DNA of 64,000 bases from JACDER01 sp963842575 (GTDB taxonomy: Bacteria; Actinomycetota; Thermoleophilia; Gaiellales; Gaiellaceae): the NCBI GenBank assembly GCA_963842575.1, contig CAWJGS010000010.1, positions 372,001-436,000 on the forward strand, in the 5' to 3' direction. Position numbers and translations under genes: made by a program. Of this stretch, positions 41,813 through 50,046 are shown one piece after another. The notes under the pieces were generated by a model, which saw only the letters and a list, made by a program, of their open reading frames with translations, ran no database searches and had not been told where the DNA came from. The stretch's first letter is position 1. Each line of letters opens with the position of its first letter.

Positions 41813-42583
41813 GCCTTCGGCCGAGCGGCGCAAAACGGAGTCGACCGCGCGCAGGGCGATGCGGGTCTCCTCCAGCAAGGGCTCCCGCGTCGTCACACGC
41901 TGGAGCGCCAGGCCGGGCAGCAGCAGCATCTTCGCGAGGCGCGAGCTCGAGCCCTGGACGAGCTGCCAGAGCTCCATCGTCAGCGCCAGCGAGAGCATGG
42001 TGATCACGAGCGGTGTCCACAACGCGACCGAGAGCGGCCACACCTGGTCGGCGGCGAAGGTGATCGGCGCGGCGAGCGCGGCGAAGTTCGTCCCGCAGCG
42101 GAGAGAGAACCGCGACGGCCGCGAGGAGCCATCCCAGGTCTCCTCGAGGCTCCGGCTCTCGGCCGCCGCGATCGCGCGATGCTCGGCGCCGTGGAGGGCG
42201 AGCGTGCGCCCGCGGAAGAGCAGGAAGAAGAGGACGGCGGTCACCGCGAAGCCGACCGCAAGGGCCACCTGCTGGGAGAAGAGGACAAGCCCGAAGGGCA
42301 GGAGCAGAGCGGCGAACAGGCCGAGCCGCTCGATCCGGCGAGTCGTGCCTCCTCCGCGCATGACGGGCGCGAAGGCGAGCCCGAGCCGGGCGAGGCCGCG
42401 CAACAGAGGGATGCGGCGGACGAGCGGTGGGAGCGTCGGCATTCGTCCTTCGACCAGGGTCCCGTCGACGCCCGAGAACGCCCAGTGCCTCTCGCTGACG
42501 ATCACGACACCGTTGGGACGGGCCATGCCACCGAGCCGAGGCAGCACCGGCGCGAGATCTGCCTGACGCAATGCGTGCCGCAC
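41810..42583 (-). CDS. DUF1385 (YqhQ-like) membrane protein
   Basis: A 257-residue protein. The family start is recognisable as GGMARPNGVVIVSERHWA (usually GGQAVIEGVMMRGP), followed by RRIPLLRGLARLG, several transmembrane helices and the LHGAEHRAIAAAESR motif that matches the conserved YHGAEHKTI of DUF1385. Function is unknown. GTG at 42583 is the only start that keeps the whole domain. Confidence 0.8.
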   Translation of the reverse strand: MRHALRQADLAPVLPRLGGMARPNGVVIVSERHWAFSGVDGTLVEGRMPTLPPLVRRIPLLRGLARLGLAFAPVMRGGGTTRRIERLGLFAALLLPFGLVLFSQQVALAVGFAVTAVLFFLLFRGRTLALHGAEHRAIAAAESRSLEETWDGSSRPSRFSLRCGTNFAALAAPITFAADQVWPLSVALWTPLVITMLSLALTMELWQLVQGSSSRLAKMLLLPGLALQRVTTREPLLEETRIALRAVDSVLRRSAEG

Positions 42584-42605
42584 ACGTCAAGCTTCGCTAA
42601 ACGAA

Positions 42606-42632
42606 GGCCGCCCGGCAATGGGCCGGGCGGCC
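42606..42632 (-). terminator. Rho-independent terminator of the 25-residue gene
   Basis: An 11-bp perfect stem (GGCCGCCCGGC / GCCGGGCGGCC, loop 5) read on the minus strand is followed by TTCGTTT. It lies 21 bases after the small gene's stop and also shields the DUF1385 gene from read-through. Confidence 0.6.
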
Positions 42633-42653
42633 TATTCACGAGGAGGTTCGGTC

Positions 42654-42731
42654 CTACCAGTACCCGCGCGAGAAAAAGCCGAGCAGTGCGAGCACGAGGA
42701 TGACGATCAAGACGATCCAGAGGATGCTCAC
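42654..42731 (-). CDS. 25-residue single-helix membrane microprotein
   Basis: A tiny gene, GTG at 42731, encoding MSILWIVLIVILVLALLGFF plus RGYW. The whole protein is one membrane helix with a short basic/aromatic tail. A strong Shine-Dalgarno (AAGGGGGG, 7 nt before the GTG) and flanking terminators on both sides support a real, separately expressed gene. It resembles the small hydrophobic proteins often annotated as DUF3309-like; the function is unknown. Confidence 0.65.
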   Translation of the reverse strand: MSILWIVLIVILVLALLGFFSRGYW

Positions 42732-42804
42732 GCTGTGACCCCCCTTTCGTTTGCGCCTTCGTTTGCGTGGGTCGCTTGTTCCCGCGGCGCGAACCGTGAA
42801 ACGC

Positions 42805-42830
42805 AAAAGAGCCGCCTCGATGGGCGGCTC
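42805..42830 (-). terminator. Rho-independent terminator after the SpoU methyltransferase
   Basis: An 8-bp perfect stem (GAGCCGCC / GGCGGCTC, loop 6) on the minus strand is followed by TTTTGCGTTT, a typical intrinsic terminator. It lies about 86 bases after the methyltransferase stop and upstream of the microprotein gene. Confidence 0.75.
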
Positions 42831-42915
42831 CTCTGCCGAGAGGGCTGGGACGATCCTGCAGACCCCGCGTCCTCGGAGCCCTCTCACAGGTTGGGACGCC
42901 CGGCCGGTGCGGCTG

Positions 42916-43728
42916 TTAGGCCGAGGGCTGTAAGGATTCCGTATGGGCCAGTAGGCGCTGGCGCGCGGCCTCGAAGAGGACGACGCCGGCCGCGACCGCG
43001 ACGTTGAGGCTGTCGGCCGGCCCCGGCATCGGGACGCTGACAGTCTCGTCCGCCGCGTCGAGCCACGCCGCCGCGACGCCGTGGCGTTCGTTGCCCACGA
43101 CGATCGCCTCGGGGCCGCCGAGGTCGACGTCCCAGCAAGGACGGTCGGCGTCTGGAGTCGCGACGACGATGCGCAGGTCGTGCGCCTTCAGCCATGCGAC
43201 CGTCTCAGCCGTCGTGCTCTCGGCGAGTGCCAGCCTGAAGAGCGTCCCGACCGAGCCGCGCACGGTCTCTGGATGGAACAGATCGGTCCGGCCGTCGGCG
43301 ACGACGAGCGCATCCGCGCCCGCCGCGCACGTGCTGCGAACGATCGTCCCGAGGTTCCCGGGCCGTTCGACGCCTTCGGCGACGAGGACGAGGGGCTCGG
43401 CGGGCAGCCGGAGACGGCCGATGTCGGTTGGCGGACGGTCGACAACGGCCGCGACGCCGTCGGGCCGGACGTGGCTCGAGATCGACTCGAACGCGCGGGC
43501 GCTCAGCTCGAGCACGTCCGTGCAGCCGCGTTGGAGCTCCGCCTCGCGTGTTCCCAGCCAGAGCTCGGGAGCGAGCAGGAGCTGTCGGATTCGCGCGCGC
43601 GACTCGAGCGCGCAGGAGACCTGGCGGAAGCCTTCGACCAGGAACGCGTCCCCGCCGCGCCTGCGCAGGCGGCGAATGGTCTTGAGTCTCGGATTGGAAC
43701 TGCTGGTGATGAGATTCCGTCGCTCCAT
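42916..43728 (-). CDS. SpoU/TrmH-family RNA 2'-O-methyltransferase
   Basis: A 270-residue SPOUT methyltransferase with an N-terminal substrate-binding domain (MERRNLITSSSNPRLKTIRRL, then FLVEGFRQVSCAL) and the three knot motifs: VAEGVERPGNLGTIVRS, IVVGNERHG and PMPGPADSLNVAVA. It methylates ribose in rRNA or tRNA; the target nucleotide is unknown. The ATG at 43728 fits the family start; the frame is open upstream without support. The 231-base gap to 43960 shows nothing clear. Confidence 0.9.
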   Translation of the reverse strand: MERRNLITSSSNPRLKTIRRLRRRGGDAFLVEGFRQVSCALESRARIRQLLLAPELWLGTREAELQRGCTDVLELSARAFESISSHVRPDGVAAVVDRPPTDIGRLRLPAEPLVLVAEGVERPGNLGTIVRSTCAAGADALVVADGRTDLFHPETVRGSVGTLFRLALAESTTAETVAWLKAHDLRIVVATPDADRPCWDVDLGGPEAIVVGNERHGVAAAWLDAADETVSVPMPGPADSLNVAVAAGVVLFEAARQRLLAHTESLQPSA

Positions 43729-43959
43729 GGCTCCTGCCCCGCGTAGAGGGAGCGCCCGCGACGGGCGGGGAAAGCATCGAGAGAGTCGTCGCGGTACGCA
43801 CACGCCGACGAACCGGCGGCCGGCCGGCTCGTTATCCGATGGCGTGTGCTATCTGGACACGACTGCCGTCGATGATACGCCGCGGTCCTGACGTGCGCAA
43901 GCGGGCCTGCGTGACGGTCTCGGAGGACACCGCGCGGGATCGGCGAACGCAGTTTCTCC

Positions 43960-44865
43960 ATGGGATGGCGGCTTGGGGAGTTGTGGCTCGATACGGAGCT
44001 CTGGCCGGCCGAGGGGGTTTCGGTGCCGGCCTTTGCCGGCTTCCCCGTCGCGTCGGAGCCGAGCGACGCATTCCCGCCGGGGCTCGCTGCGTCACGCCGC
44101 CGGCGCGAGGCGTGGGAAGGCGATCGGCGTGCTCGAAGATCGCGAGCCTCGGCCATCGCGTTGTCCCCGGCGGTGATCTTGGCACTCGCAGCGCTCCAGG
44201 CCGCTGGGCGTCAACGCGAGTCGTTCGCGGTGGAGGACCCACCCAGTCTCACGTTCCGGTTCGACGAGGGCGTCCTCAAGGCCGTGGAGCCCGTGCCAAA
44301 GCCAAAGCCGGCACATGTCCGTCCCAAGCCGCCCGCAGTTCCTACGATCGCCTGGCATCACGCGACCTCCGTCGGCCTGCCGTACGCCGGCAGCCTCGTG
44401 CACGGAACGCAATTGCCGCTGCACGGGCCCGACTGGGTGACGTGGAACCCGATCACCGACAGCGCCCCGAATCTGCCGAAACGCCTCTACGGAAACGAGC
44501 ACACGATTCGCGCGATCCTCGCGGTGACCCATGTGTATCGCGCCAAGCACCCGCACGCACCTCGCGTCGTGATCGGCGACATCAGCCGCGAAGGCGGCGG
44601 CCCGATGGACGACCACGCCTCACACCAGAATGGGCTCGACGTCGACGTCTACCTTCCGCGACGCGACCACAGCCTGCTTGCGCCGACGTCACTGGGCCAG
44701 ATCAACCACCGGCTCGCGCAGGATCTTCTCGATCGGTTCCTGGCCGCCGGTGCGCAGGTGATCTTCGTCGGCTACTCGAACGGGCTTCGCGGGCCGGCCG
44801 GAGTCGTGGTTCCGTGGCCGGGCCACGAGTATCACATGCATGTGCGGTTCCCCCCGCCGGGTTGA
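43960..44865 (+). CDS. LAS-type murein endopeptidase (MepA-like)
   Basis: A 301-residue protein whose C-terminal ~170 residues match penicillin-insensitive murein endopeptidases, which cut D-Ala-meso-DAP cross-links. The zinc site is intact: GGPMDDHASHQNGLDVDVY gives H-x6-D, and HEYHMHVRF gives H-x-H. GDISREGGG matches the family. The N-terminal 60 residues are not a normal signal; a hydrophobic helix (ASAIALSPAVILALAALQAAG) at about 63-83 may be a signal anchor. The ATG at 43960 could be wrong, or the N-terminus a cytoplasmic extension. Confidence 0.8.
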   Translation: MGWRLGELWLDTELWPAEGVSVPAFAGFPVASEPSDAFPPGLAASRRRREAWEGDRRARRSRASAIALSPAVILALAALQAAGRQRESFAVEDPPSLTFRFDEGVLKAVEPVPKPKPAHVRPKPPAVPTIAWHHATSVGLPYAGSLVHGTQLPLHGPDWVTWNPITDSAPNLPKRLYGNEHTIRAILAVTHVYRAKHPHAPRVVIGDISREGGGPMDDHASHQNGLDVDVYLPRRDHSLLAPTSLGQINHRLAQDLLDRFLAAGAQVIFVGYSNGLRGPAGVVVPWPGHEYHMHVRFPPPG

Positions 44866-44878
44866 AATTCAGCGGCTG

Positions 44879-45504
44879 TTACGAGGTCTTCGTGAGCCAG
44901 AACTTGTGGTCACTGGCCTGGCCGTAGTTGGAGTCGTCGCGGCACGACCACCCTCCCGTCCAGTGGGGTTGGCACTGGGCCTCGTACCATTTGGTGAAGT
45001 TCGGCGCGTTCCGCCCTTCTGTTCAAATATGCCGAGCTCGCCTCCACCGCCGGGCAATGAGACTTTCCACGTGTGCCAGCTCGCCTGGAAGAAACAACTG
45101 CCATCGGTCAGGTTGCTCCTCACGAGCATGGTGATCACCTTCACGGAACCATCGATGACGTTGAAGTTGCCGCCCGTCTCGTTCTTCGTGCAATTGGTAT
45201 CCGATCCCGCCGACAGGGTCATCGTCGCAAAGTTCGGGCCGGGAATGCCCGAGACAATCCGGATGTCTGCGCCCTCGTTGTAGCTCGCTGTCCCCTTGCC
45301 GCCGGCCGCCGCAGCGTTATTCACAGCCGTCGCCTCTGTCGTCTTCGTCGTCGAGTCGCCTGACCAGACCAACGCCCCGATGCCCACGCCCAAGCCGACG
45401 AGCGCCAGGCTCAAGGCCGCAGCGGCGACGTATACGCCTGCCCGACTTCGACCCGACGGAGCGCGGCTGCTGTCGTCACCCGGTTGTTCCGCGTCCTTGG
45501 TCAC
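44879..45504 (-). CDS. Single-pass membrane protein, frame interrupted near 45010
   Basis: A protein of unknown function with a charged N-terminus, one helix (VYVAAAALSLALVGLGVGIGALVW) and an outer domain (TMTLSAGSDTNCTKNETGGN, SCFFQASWHTWKVSLPGGGGE). The formal frame runs to 44869 with a low-complexity tail, but one base out of phase it reads APNFTKWYEAQCQPHWTGGW, then SCRDDSNYGQ and HKFWLTKTS, stopping at 44879. The cysteines and aromatics of this tail match the rest of the domain, so one missing A near 45010 is likely. Confidence 0.6.
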
Positions 45505-45724
45505 TCAGGCGAGCTCCTTCCGTTTGGTTCCGGCTGCTCAGTGGCCCCGCCGCGCTCGGCTCTGGACGACGAGGCTGGCTTGCCGCAGTGGACGCAATCT
45601 TCCTCCACTGCGAGCGTGAAAGTCAAGCGCCTGCGCGAAGACCGCCTCCTGCGCCTTGCGGGAAGGGTTGCCGCTCCGAAGGCGTCCTTGATCGGTAGGA
45701 GTCAGCGACTGAGGAGGATTCGAG

Positions 45725-45775
45725 ATGCGAGGGCGCTCACCCGCACGGGGTAGTGTCATCGGTGGTGCGCCGTGA
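45725..45775 (+). CDS. 16-residue leader ORF before the anti-sigma gene
   Basis: A short ORF, MRGRSPARGSVIGGAP, starts at an ATG with a very good Shine-Dalgarno (GAGGAGG, 7 nt spacing). Its TGA stop overlaps the GTG start at 45772 as GTGA. The GTG has no convincing ribosome site of its own, so translation of the leader probably delivers ribosomes to it. Rich in arginine, serine and glycine. It is inferred from signals only; the 45505-45724 stretch before it shows nothing else. Confidence 0.4.
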   Translation: MRGRSPARGSVIGGAP

Positions 45776-46524
45776 GTGATCTGGCCGCGCGACTGAGCAC
45801 GGAGGAGATGGCGGACCTGTCCGCCCTTGCGGACGGGACCCTCCCTACCGACCGCCGCGCCGAGGTCGAGGCGCGTATCGCCGCTTCACCCGAGCTGCAG
45901 GAGCTGCTCGAGCGCCAGCGCAAGGCAGTTCTCGCTGCCCAGACCATCGCCGCAGAGGAGGTGCCGCAGTCACTGCAGGTCGCGGTGGAGAATCTGCGAC
46001 CCCGACGTAGACGGCGTGAGTGGGCGCGCCCCGTGCCCAGGTTGGCGCTGGCCGGCGCGGCGGTCGCGGCCGCCGTGGTCGCGGCAGTCGTGTTGAGCGG
46101 CGGGCCTGGAGCGCCGACGGTCGCGGATGCCGCCGAGCTGGCAACGAAAGCGCCGACCGCGCCGGCGCCGCCTTCCCGATCTGCGACGAAGCTTGCGATC
46201 GGAGTCGAGGGCGTGACCTTCCCCGACTACGCGCGGGCCTACGGCTGGCGGCCCCTCGGGGTACGGCGCGGACACCTCGACGGCCGCGACGCGACGGTGG
46301 TCTTCTACGGGAAGGACCGCCGGCGGCTTGCGTACGTGATCGTCGCGGGAAGCGCCCTGGCACGTCCATCCGGCGCGCAGACGACTGTCGTCGACGGAGT
46401 CGACTACCGGGTCCTACGGCTCGCTGGACGGCCCGCGGTGACCTGGAGGCGCGGCGGGCACACGTGCGTCCTGATCGGTGGGGCGACGCGATCCGAGCTG
46501 CTCCAGCTGGCGAGCTGGCCCTAG
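45772..46524 (+). CDS. Membrane anti-sigma factor-like protein
   Basis: A 250-residue protein. The cytoplasmic N-terminus (MSDLAARLSTEEMADLSALADGTLP, then EARIAASPELQELLERQRKA) has the look of anti-sigma N-terminal domains. One membrane helix (LALAGAAVAAAVVAAVVLSGG) lies at about 89-110, and the outer domain (GVEGVTFPDYARAYGWRPLGVR, then RGGHTCVLIGG) is compact. No zinc motif is seen. It converges on an ECF sigma gene and shares a 4-base CTAG with it. Confidence 0.72.
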   Translation: MSDLAARLSTEEMADLSALADGTLPTDRRAEVEARIAASPELQELLERQRKAVLAAQTIAAEEVPQSLQVAVENLRPRRRRREWARPVPRLALAGAAVAAAVVAAVVLSGGPGAPTVADAAELATKAPTAPAPPSRSATKLAIGVEGVTFPDYARAYGWRPLGVRRGHLDGRDATVVFYGKDRRRLAYVIVAGSALARPSGAQTTVVDGVDYRVLRLAGRPAVTWRRGGHTCVLIGGATRSELLQLASWP

Positions 46525-47012
46525 TCTTCGAGCCTACGCGCGACTCGGTCACGGGCGCGGAAGAGGCGACTCGTCAGCGTGCCCTCCGGCACCCCGAAAG
46601 CTCGCGCCGCTTCGGGGTAGGAGAGACCGGCGACGTCGACCGCGATAAGCGCGTCGCGGAACTCCTCCGGCAACTCGGCGATCGCCGCGAACACCCGGCG
46701 TTTCTCGGCGGCAACCGCAGGGTCGTCGCTCTCGCGCGTCCCGAGCGCGGTGTCGTCGATCAGTTCCGCCGTGACGGGACGGCGGCTCTCGGCACGACGC
46801 TGGCTGATGAGCGTGTTGCGCAAGGCCCGTATCAGGTAGCCCAGCTCGTCGTCCCCACGAAGCAGACGCGGCCGCGCGAGCACGTGCGCGTAGGTCTCCT
46901 GGACGAGGTCCTCGGCCTCTTCGCGCGAGCGCGTCCAGGCACGCGCTACCCGGTAGAGGCGCGGCAGGTGCTCCACCGCGCGATCGGGATCGAGCCTGCG
47001 GGGAGCGCGCAT
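46521..47012 (-). CDS. ECF-type RNA polymerase sigma factor
   Basis: A 163-residue ECF sigma. Region 2 is LPRLYRVARAWTRSREEAEDLVQETYAHVLARP; region 4 is ELPEEFRDALIAVDVAGLSYPEAARAFGVPEGTLTSRLFRARDRVAR. It is divergent from the exported protein at 47093, a possible target, and convergent with the anti-sigma-like gene, which is an unusual arrangement. No promoter match is fixed in the 80-base divergent gap. Confidence 0.9.
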   Translation of the reverse strand: MRAPRRLDPDRAVEHLPRLYRVARAWTRSREEAEDLVQETYAHVLARPRLLRGDDELGYLIRALRNTLISQRRAESRRPVTAELIDDTALGTRESDDPAVAAEKRRVFAAIAELPEEFRDALIAVDVAGLSYPEAARAFGVPEGTLTSRLFRARDRVARRLED

Positions 47013-47092
47013 CAGCGTCGGGAAGGAATCGACCCTGATAGGCGTCGTTCCCTGGTGAGGAGCAATGCGATCCAGAGAAGGAGGTTCACAAG

Positions 47093-47590
47093 ATGAAACG
47101 ATTGCTCATCATCGGCGTCATCGTTGCCGCTGCTGCGGCGGCGAGCATCGCGTTTGCGGCGACGAACGGCGGGTCGAAGACCGCGAAGAGCGGCCGCGCC
47201 ACCGTTTCCGTCATGCGGATCAGCGGTGCAGGGAAGGTTCTGGTCGACTCAAGAGGACGCGCGCTGTACAGAAACGCGCAGGAACACGGTTCAGCGGTGC
47301 TCTGCAAGGGCGCCTGCGTTTCCTTCTGGAAGCCTCTTGTCGTCCGCGGCAAGCCCACGGGTAAGTCGCTCCCGGGCAAGCTCGGGATCGCCATGCGCCC
47401 GGGCGGCGTCCGGCAGGTGACCTACAGGGGTAACCGGTTGTACACGTTCACGCTCGACAAGCCCGGGAAGGTCACGGGCGACGGCTTCAAGGACGCGTTC
47501 GGGGGCCAAAAGTTCACCTGGCATGTAGTCCACCCGGCGGCCACGAGCTCCTCGACCCCGCCGCCGACCTCGACGCCCTACCCGTATTGA
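47093..47590 (+). CDS. Exported COG4315-type (secreted lipoprotein repeat) protein
   Basis: A 165-residue exported protein. Signal peptide MKRLLIIGVIVAAAAAASIAFA; then two repeats of the family pattern: LVDSRGRALYR with CKGACVSFWKPLVV and YRGNRLYTFTLDKPGKVTGDGF. GKLGIAMRPGGVRQVTYRGN and KFTWHVVHP complete it. The typical lipobox cysteine is absent. GAAGGAGG lies 7 nt before the ATG. Function is unknown; it is divergent from the ECF sigma gene. A double hairpin follows the stop. Confidence 0.82.
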   Translation: MKRLLIIGVIVAAAAAASIAFAATNGGSKTAKSGRATVSVMRISGAGKVLVDSRGRALYRNAQEHGSAVLCKGACVSFWKPLVVRGKPTGKSLPGKLGIAMRPGGVRQVTYRGNRLYTFTLDKPGKVTGDGFKDAFGGQKFTWHVVHPAATSSSTPPPTSTPYPY

Positions 47591-47604
47591 TCCCAACAAG
47601 AGCC

Positions 47605-47660
47605 GGACGTCTCCGACAGACGTCCGCCGCCGGTGCCGCCTCAGGGCGGCGCCGGCTTTT
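47605..47660 (+). terminator. Double-hairpin terminator
   Basis: A perfect 8-bp hairpin (GGACGTCT-CCGAC-AGACGTCC, 47605-47625) is followed by a 12-bp stem with one G-T wobble (GCCGGTGCCGCC/GGCGGCGCCGGC, 47629-47656) and TTTT. This is a strong terminator for the exported-protein gene and sits just before the convergent stop at 47672. Confidence 0.72.
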
Positions 47661-47671
47661 GGCGCATGTGC

Positions 47672-49570
47672 CTACCGCGTGGAAATCCCGGCAAGGGGGA
47701 GCTGTTGGAACAGCTTCTCCAACCCCGTTTCCCGCACGTGGACAAGCCGTTTCGCGTCGGCGAACAGGCTGGCCTGATCGGCGAGCGCGGCCTGTGCGAG
47801 CCTTGCGTACGCGGCCCGAACCAGTCCCATCTGCGCCACGATCTTCGTGTTCAAAGGCGCCACGAGCAGGCCGGTTCTCTGCGCATCCAAGCGTCGCGCC
47901 GCCAGCCCGTACGCGGCCCCGATCCGCCTCGCCGCCGAGGACTGCGCGGCGACGGTTCCGGCGGCGGCGAGCTCGGTCCGTCCCGTCGCGCGGGCCTGGT
48001 TGAGCCGCTCGACGGCGAGGCTCAACGTTCTGGTGTAGGTCGGCGAGGGTACGAGCGAGTACGGAGCGGAGGCCGGCAGTCGGACGGCGGCGGCCGTCTG
48101 AGCACACTTCTTGCTCGCCGTCGCGGCGGCTCCGCTGGGGATCGCGCACGACAACAGCGCGACTCGACCTCGGTCGGGGACGACGAACACGGTCAGGTGC
48201 GCAGGTTCACCGCGGAGCGATACGTCCGCGTAGCGAAGGGCCTGGCGTGTGCCGAGCTGCACGACGGTCCGCCGGCCGATCAGGTCCGACACGGACGGTG
48301 CGCGGTCGACGAAGGCAGCAGGCAGGAGCGTCGGCCAGCGCCCGAGCCCGCGCGCGACGATCAACTTCCCGTTCCCGTTTCGCGCCGCGATCGCCACCGC
48401 TCCCGGCAGCGCAACTCCCGGCATGGCAGGAGGATCGATGCGCTCCCAGCCGGACGGGACGGGGACGGTGACCCCGTCGGCGACGATCTGGCTCGTACTC
48501 ACGTTTTCGCTGGAGCTCCGGTGCCCGACCACGGCCCCGGCCGCCACGAGCCCGGCGACCGCGATTCCGGCAACCGCCCAGAACCCGTACCCCCTCCGAG
48601 CCGGCTTGGCAGTGGCCGCGGCGGCCGCGGCGGCAGGAGCTTCCGGTGGCGCACCGAGTGCGACCGGCTCGGGCGCCTCGGGTGCCTGCTCAGCCGGCGT
48701 GGCGGTGGCCGCGGCGGTAGGAGCTTCCGGTGGCGCCTCGAATGCGACCGGGTCGGGCGCCTGGAGTGCCTGCTCAGCCGGCGTGGCGGTGGCCACGGCG
48801 GTAGGAGCTTCCAGTGGCGCCCAGAGTGCGACCGGGTCGGGCGCCTCGGGTGCCTGCTCGGGCGGATGAGCAGTCTCGCCCGCGTCGGCGACCGTTTCGC
48901 CCAAGTGCGGTGGAGGGCCCACTGGAGGCGGTGGCGCCGGCGCGGCGGTAGGAGCTTCCAATGGCGCCCAGAGTGCGACCGGGTCGGGCGCCTCGGGTGC
49001 CTCGGGTGCCTGCTCGGGCGCATGAGCCGTCTCGCCCGCGTCGGCGACCGTTTCGCCCAAGTGCCGTGGCGGGCCCACTGGAGGCGGTGGCGCCGGCGCG
49101 GCCGCAGGAGCTTCCAATGGCGCCCAGAGTGCGACCGCCTCGGGCGCCTCGGGTGCCTCGGGCGCCTCGAGTGTCTCGGGCGCCTCGGGTGCCTCGAGCG
49201 CCTCGGGTGCCTGCTCGGGCGCATGAGCAGTCTCGTCCGCGTCGGCGACCGTTTCGCCCAAGTGCCGTGGCGGGCCCACCGGAGGCGGTGCCACTGCTCC
49301 CGCCGGGCCCGAAGCACCTCGTGCCGCCGTTTCTAGGGGGTCGCCGGCTTCTCTCTGTTCTGCCCGGCCCCGCCCGCGGGCCAACACCTCGACCTTTCGC
49401 TCGAGCTTGCGAACGACCGCGCGTGCGGACTCGAGTTCGGTGGCCGCTTTCGCATCCACCGCCTCGGTGGCCTCCAACTGCTGGACACGTCGTGCCGCCC
49501 TTTCCAGGCGGTCGGCGGCTTGTCTCTGGGCCTGGGCGAGCCTGTCCGCGCTCTTCTTCACAGGACCCAC
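47672..49570 (-). CDS. Repeat-rich single-pass membrane protein
   Basis: A 632-residue protein of unknown function. Residues 1-70 form a coiled coil (DRLAQAQRQAADRLERAARRV, LESARAVVRKLERKVEVLAR). About 90-325 are Pro/Ala/Glu-rich tandem units containing GPPRHLGETVADAGETAHAPEQ and VALWAPLEAPTAAP. One membrane helix (GFWAVAGIAVAGLVAAGAVV) lies at about 334-354. The outer domain begins ADGVTVPVPSGWERI and resembles PsbP/LpqN-like domains, then an all-helical end. It probably links a cytoplasmic coiled coil to a surface domain. It is downstream of two proline-rich surface-protein genes on the same strand. Confidence 0.7.
   Translation of the reverse strand: MGPVKKSADRLAQAQRQAADRLERAARRVQQLEATEAVDAKAATELESARAVVRKLERKVEVLARGRGRAEQREAGDPLETAARGASGPAGAVAPPPVGPPRHLGETVADADETAHAPEQAPEALEAPEAPETLEAPEAPEAPEAVALWAPLEAPAAAPAPPPPVGPPRHLGETVADAGETAHAPEQAPEAPEAPDPVALWAPLEAPTAAPAPPPPVGPPPHLGETVADAGETAHPPEQAPEAPDPVALWAPLEAPTAVATATPAEQALQAPDPVAFEAPPEAPTAAATATPAEQAPEAPEPVALGAPPEAPAAAAAAATAKPARRGYGFWAVAGIAVAGLVAAGAVVGHRSSSENVSTSQIVADGVTVPVPSGWERIDPPAMPGVALPGAVAIAARNGNGKLIVARGLGRWPTLLPAAFVDRAPSVSDLIGRRTVVQLGTRQALRYADVSLRGEPAHLTVFVVPDRGRVALLSCAIPSGAAATASKKCAQTAAAVRLPASAPYSLVPSPTYTRTLSLAVERLNQARATGRTELAAAGTVAAQSSAARRIGAAYGLAARRLDAQRTGLLVAPLNTKIVAQMGLVRAAYARLAQAALADQASLFADAKRLVHVRETGLEKLFQQLPLAGISTR
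48639..49300 (-). repeat. In-frame tandem repeats, Pro/Ala/Glu-coding
   Basis: The string gcttcc recurs at 48639, 48723, 48807, 48954 and 49110, giving unit lengths of 84, 84, 147 and 156 bases, all multiples of three. Two unit types alternate: a short 28-residue form (PAEQAPEAPEPVALGAPPEA-like) and a long form that adds the GPPxHLGETVADAGETAH block. The unit differences suggest past unequal exchange. Confidence 0.75.
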
Positions 49571-49677
49571 CGCTCGAGTCGCCGTCTTACGAGCGCTCGC
49601 TTGGGGCCGCGATCTGGACGCCTCGAGTCGTCCTGAGACGAAACGGCGCCGGAAGTCTGACGCGCTGCCATCGGCGC

Positions 49678-50046
49678 CTAGGTCCCCTTCGGGTTGTGCT
49701 CGATCGGAGGAGGCGGCGGAGGGGGCGGAGGCGGCGGAGGCGGCGGCGGAGGAGGGGGCGGTGGCGGCGGGGCGACGAACGCCGGTGGCGGTGGAGGCGG
49801 CGGCGGAGGCGGCGGAGGCGGCGGAGGCGGGGCAACGAGGTCGGGAAGCACACGCGGGCTGACGAACACCGCCACGGGAACCGACCGAGCCGACACCACC
49901 TTGACCGAAGCCGCCGGGACCGTCGCGCTCGCTTTCGCGCCGCTACCCGACATGGCCCGCGAGGCGAAGAAGGCGGCGCCGAAGGCCACGGCCGCTCCGA
50001 TGAGCAGCAGGGCGACGAGCCGCCCCGTCAGCACGTCTTGCCCCAT
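49678..50046 (-). CDS. Single-helix membrane protein with polyproline tail
   Basis: A 122-residue protein. One N-terminal membrane helix (LVALLLIGAAVAFGAAFFAS), a short beta-like region (VPAASVKVVSARSVPVAVFV) and then two proline runs of about 16 and 22 residues split by AFVA, ending IEHNPKGT. The rigid tail would project outside the membrane. The start overlaps the stop of the InlB-repeat gene by 19 bp, so they are co-transcribed. The 107-base gap to the next gene holds nothing seen. Confidence 0.65.
   Translation of the reverse strand: MGQDVLTGRLVALLLIGAAVAFGAAFFASRAMSGSGAKASATVPAASVKVVSARSVPVAVFVSPRVLPDLVAPPPPPPPPPPPPPPPPAFVAPPPPPPPPPPPPPPPPPPPPPPIEHNPKGT

Noticed and set aside
45772..46524. 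Zinc-binding anti-sigma (ZAS) factor
   Set aside because: The HxxxCxxC motif is absent; the gene is only called anti-sigma-like on topology and neighbour.
48639..49300. CRISPR array
   Set aside because: Repeat units are in frame, of variable length and lack unrelated spacers; they encode Pro/Ala repeats.
47633..49336. Long open frame on the + strand opposite the repeat-rich membrane protein
   Set aside because: Its translation is Arg/Gly-rich noise with no domain, typical of the strand opposite a GC-rich coding repeat; the minus-strand protein has a clear domain order.
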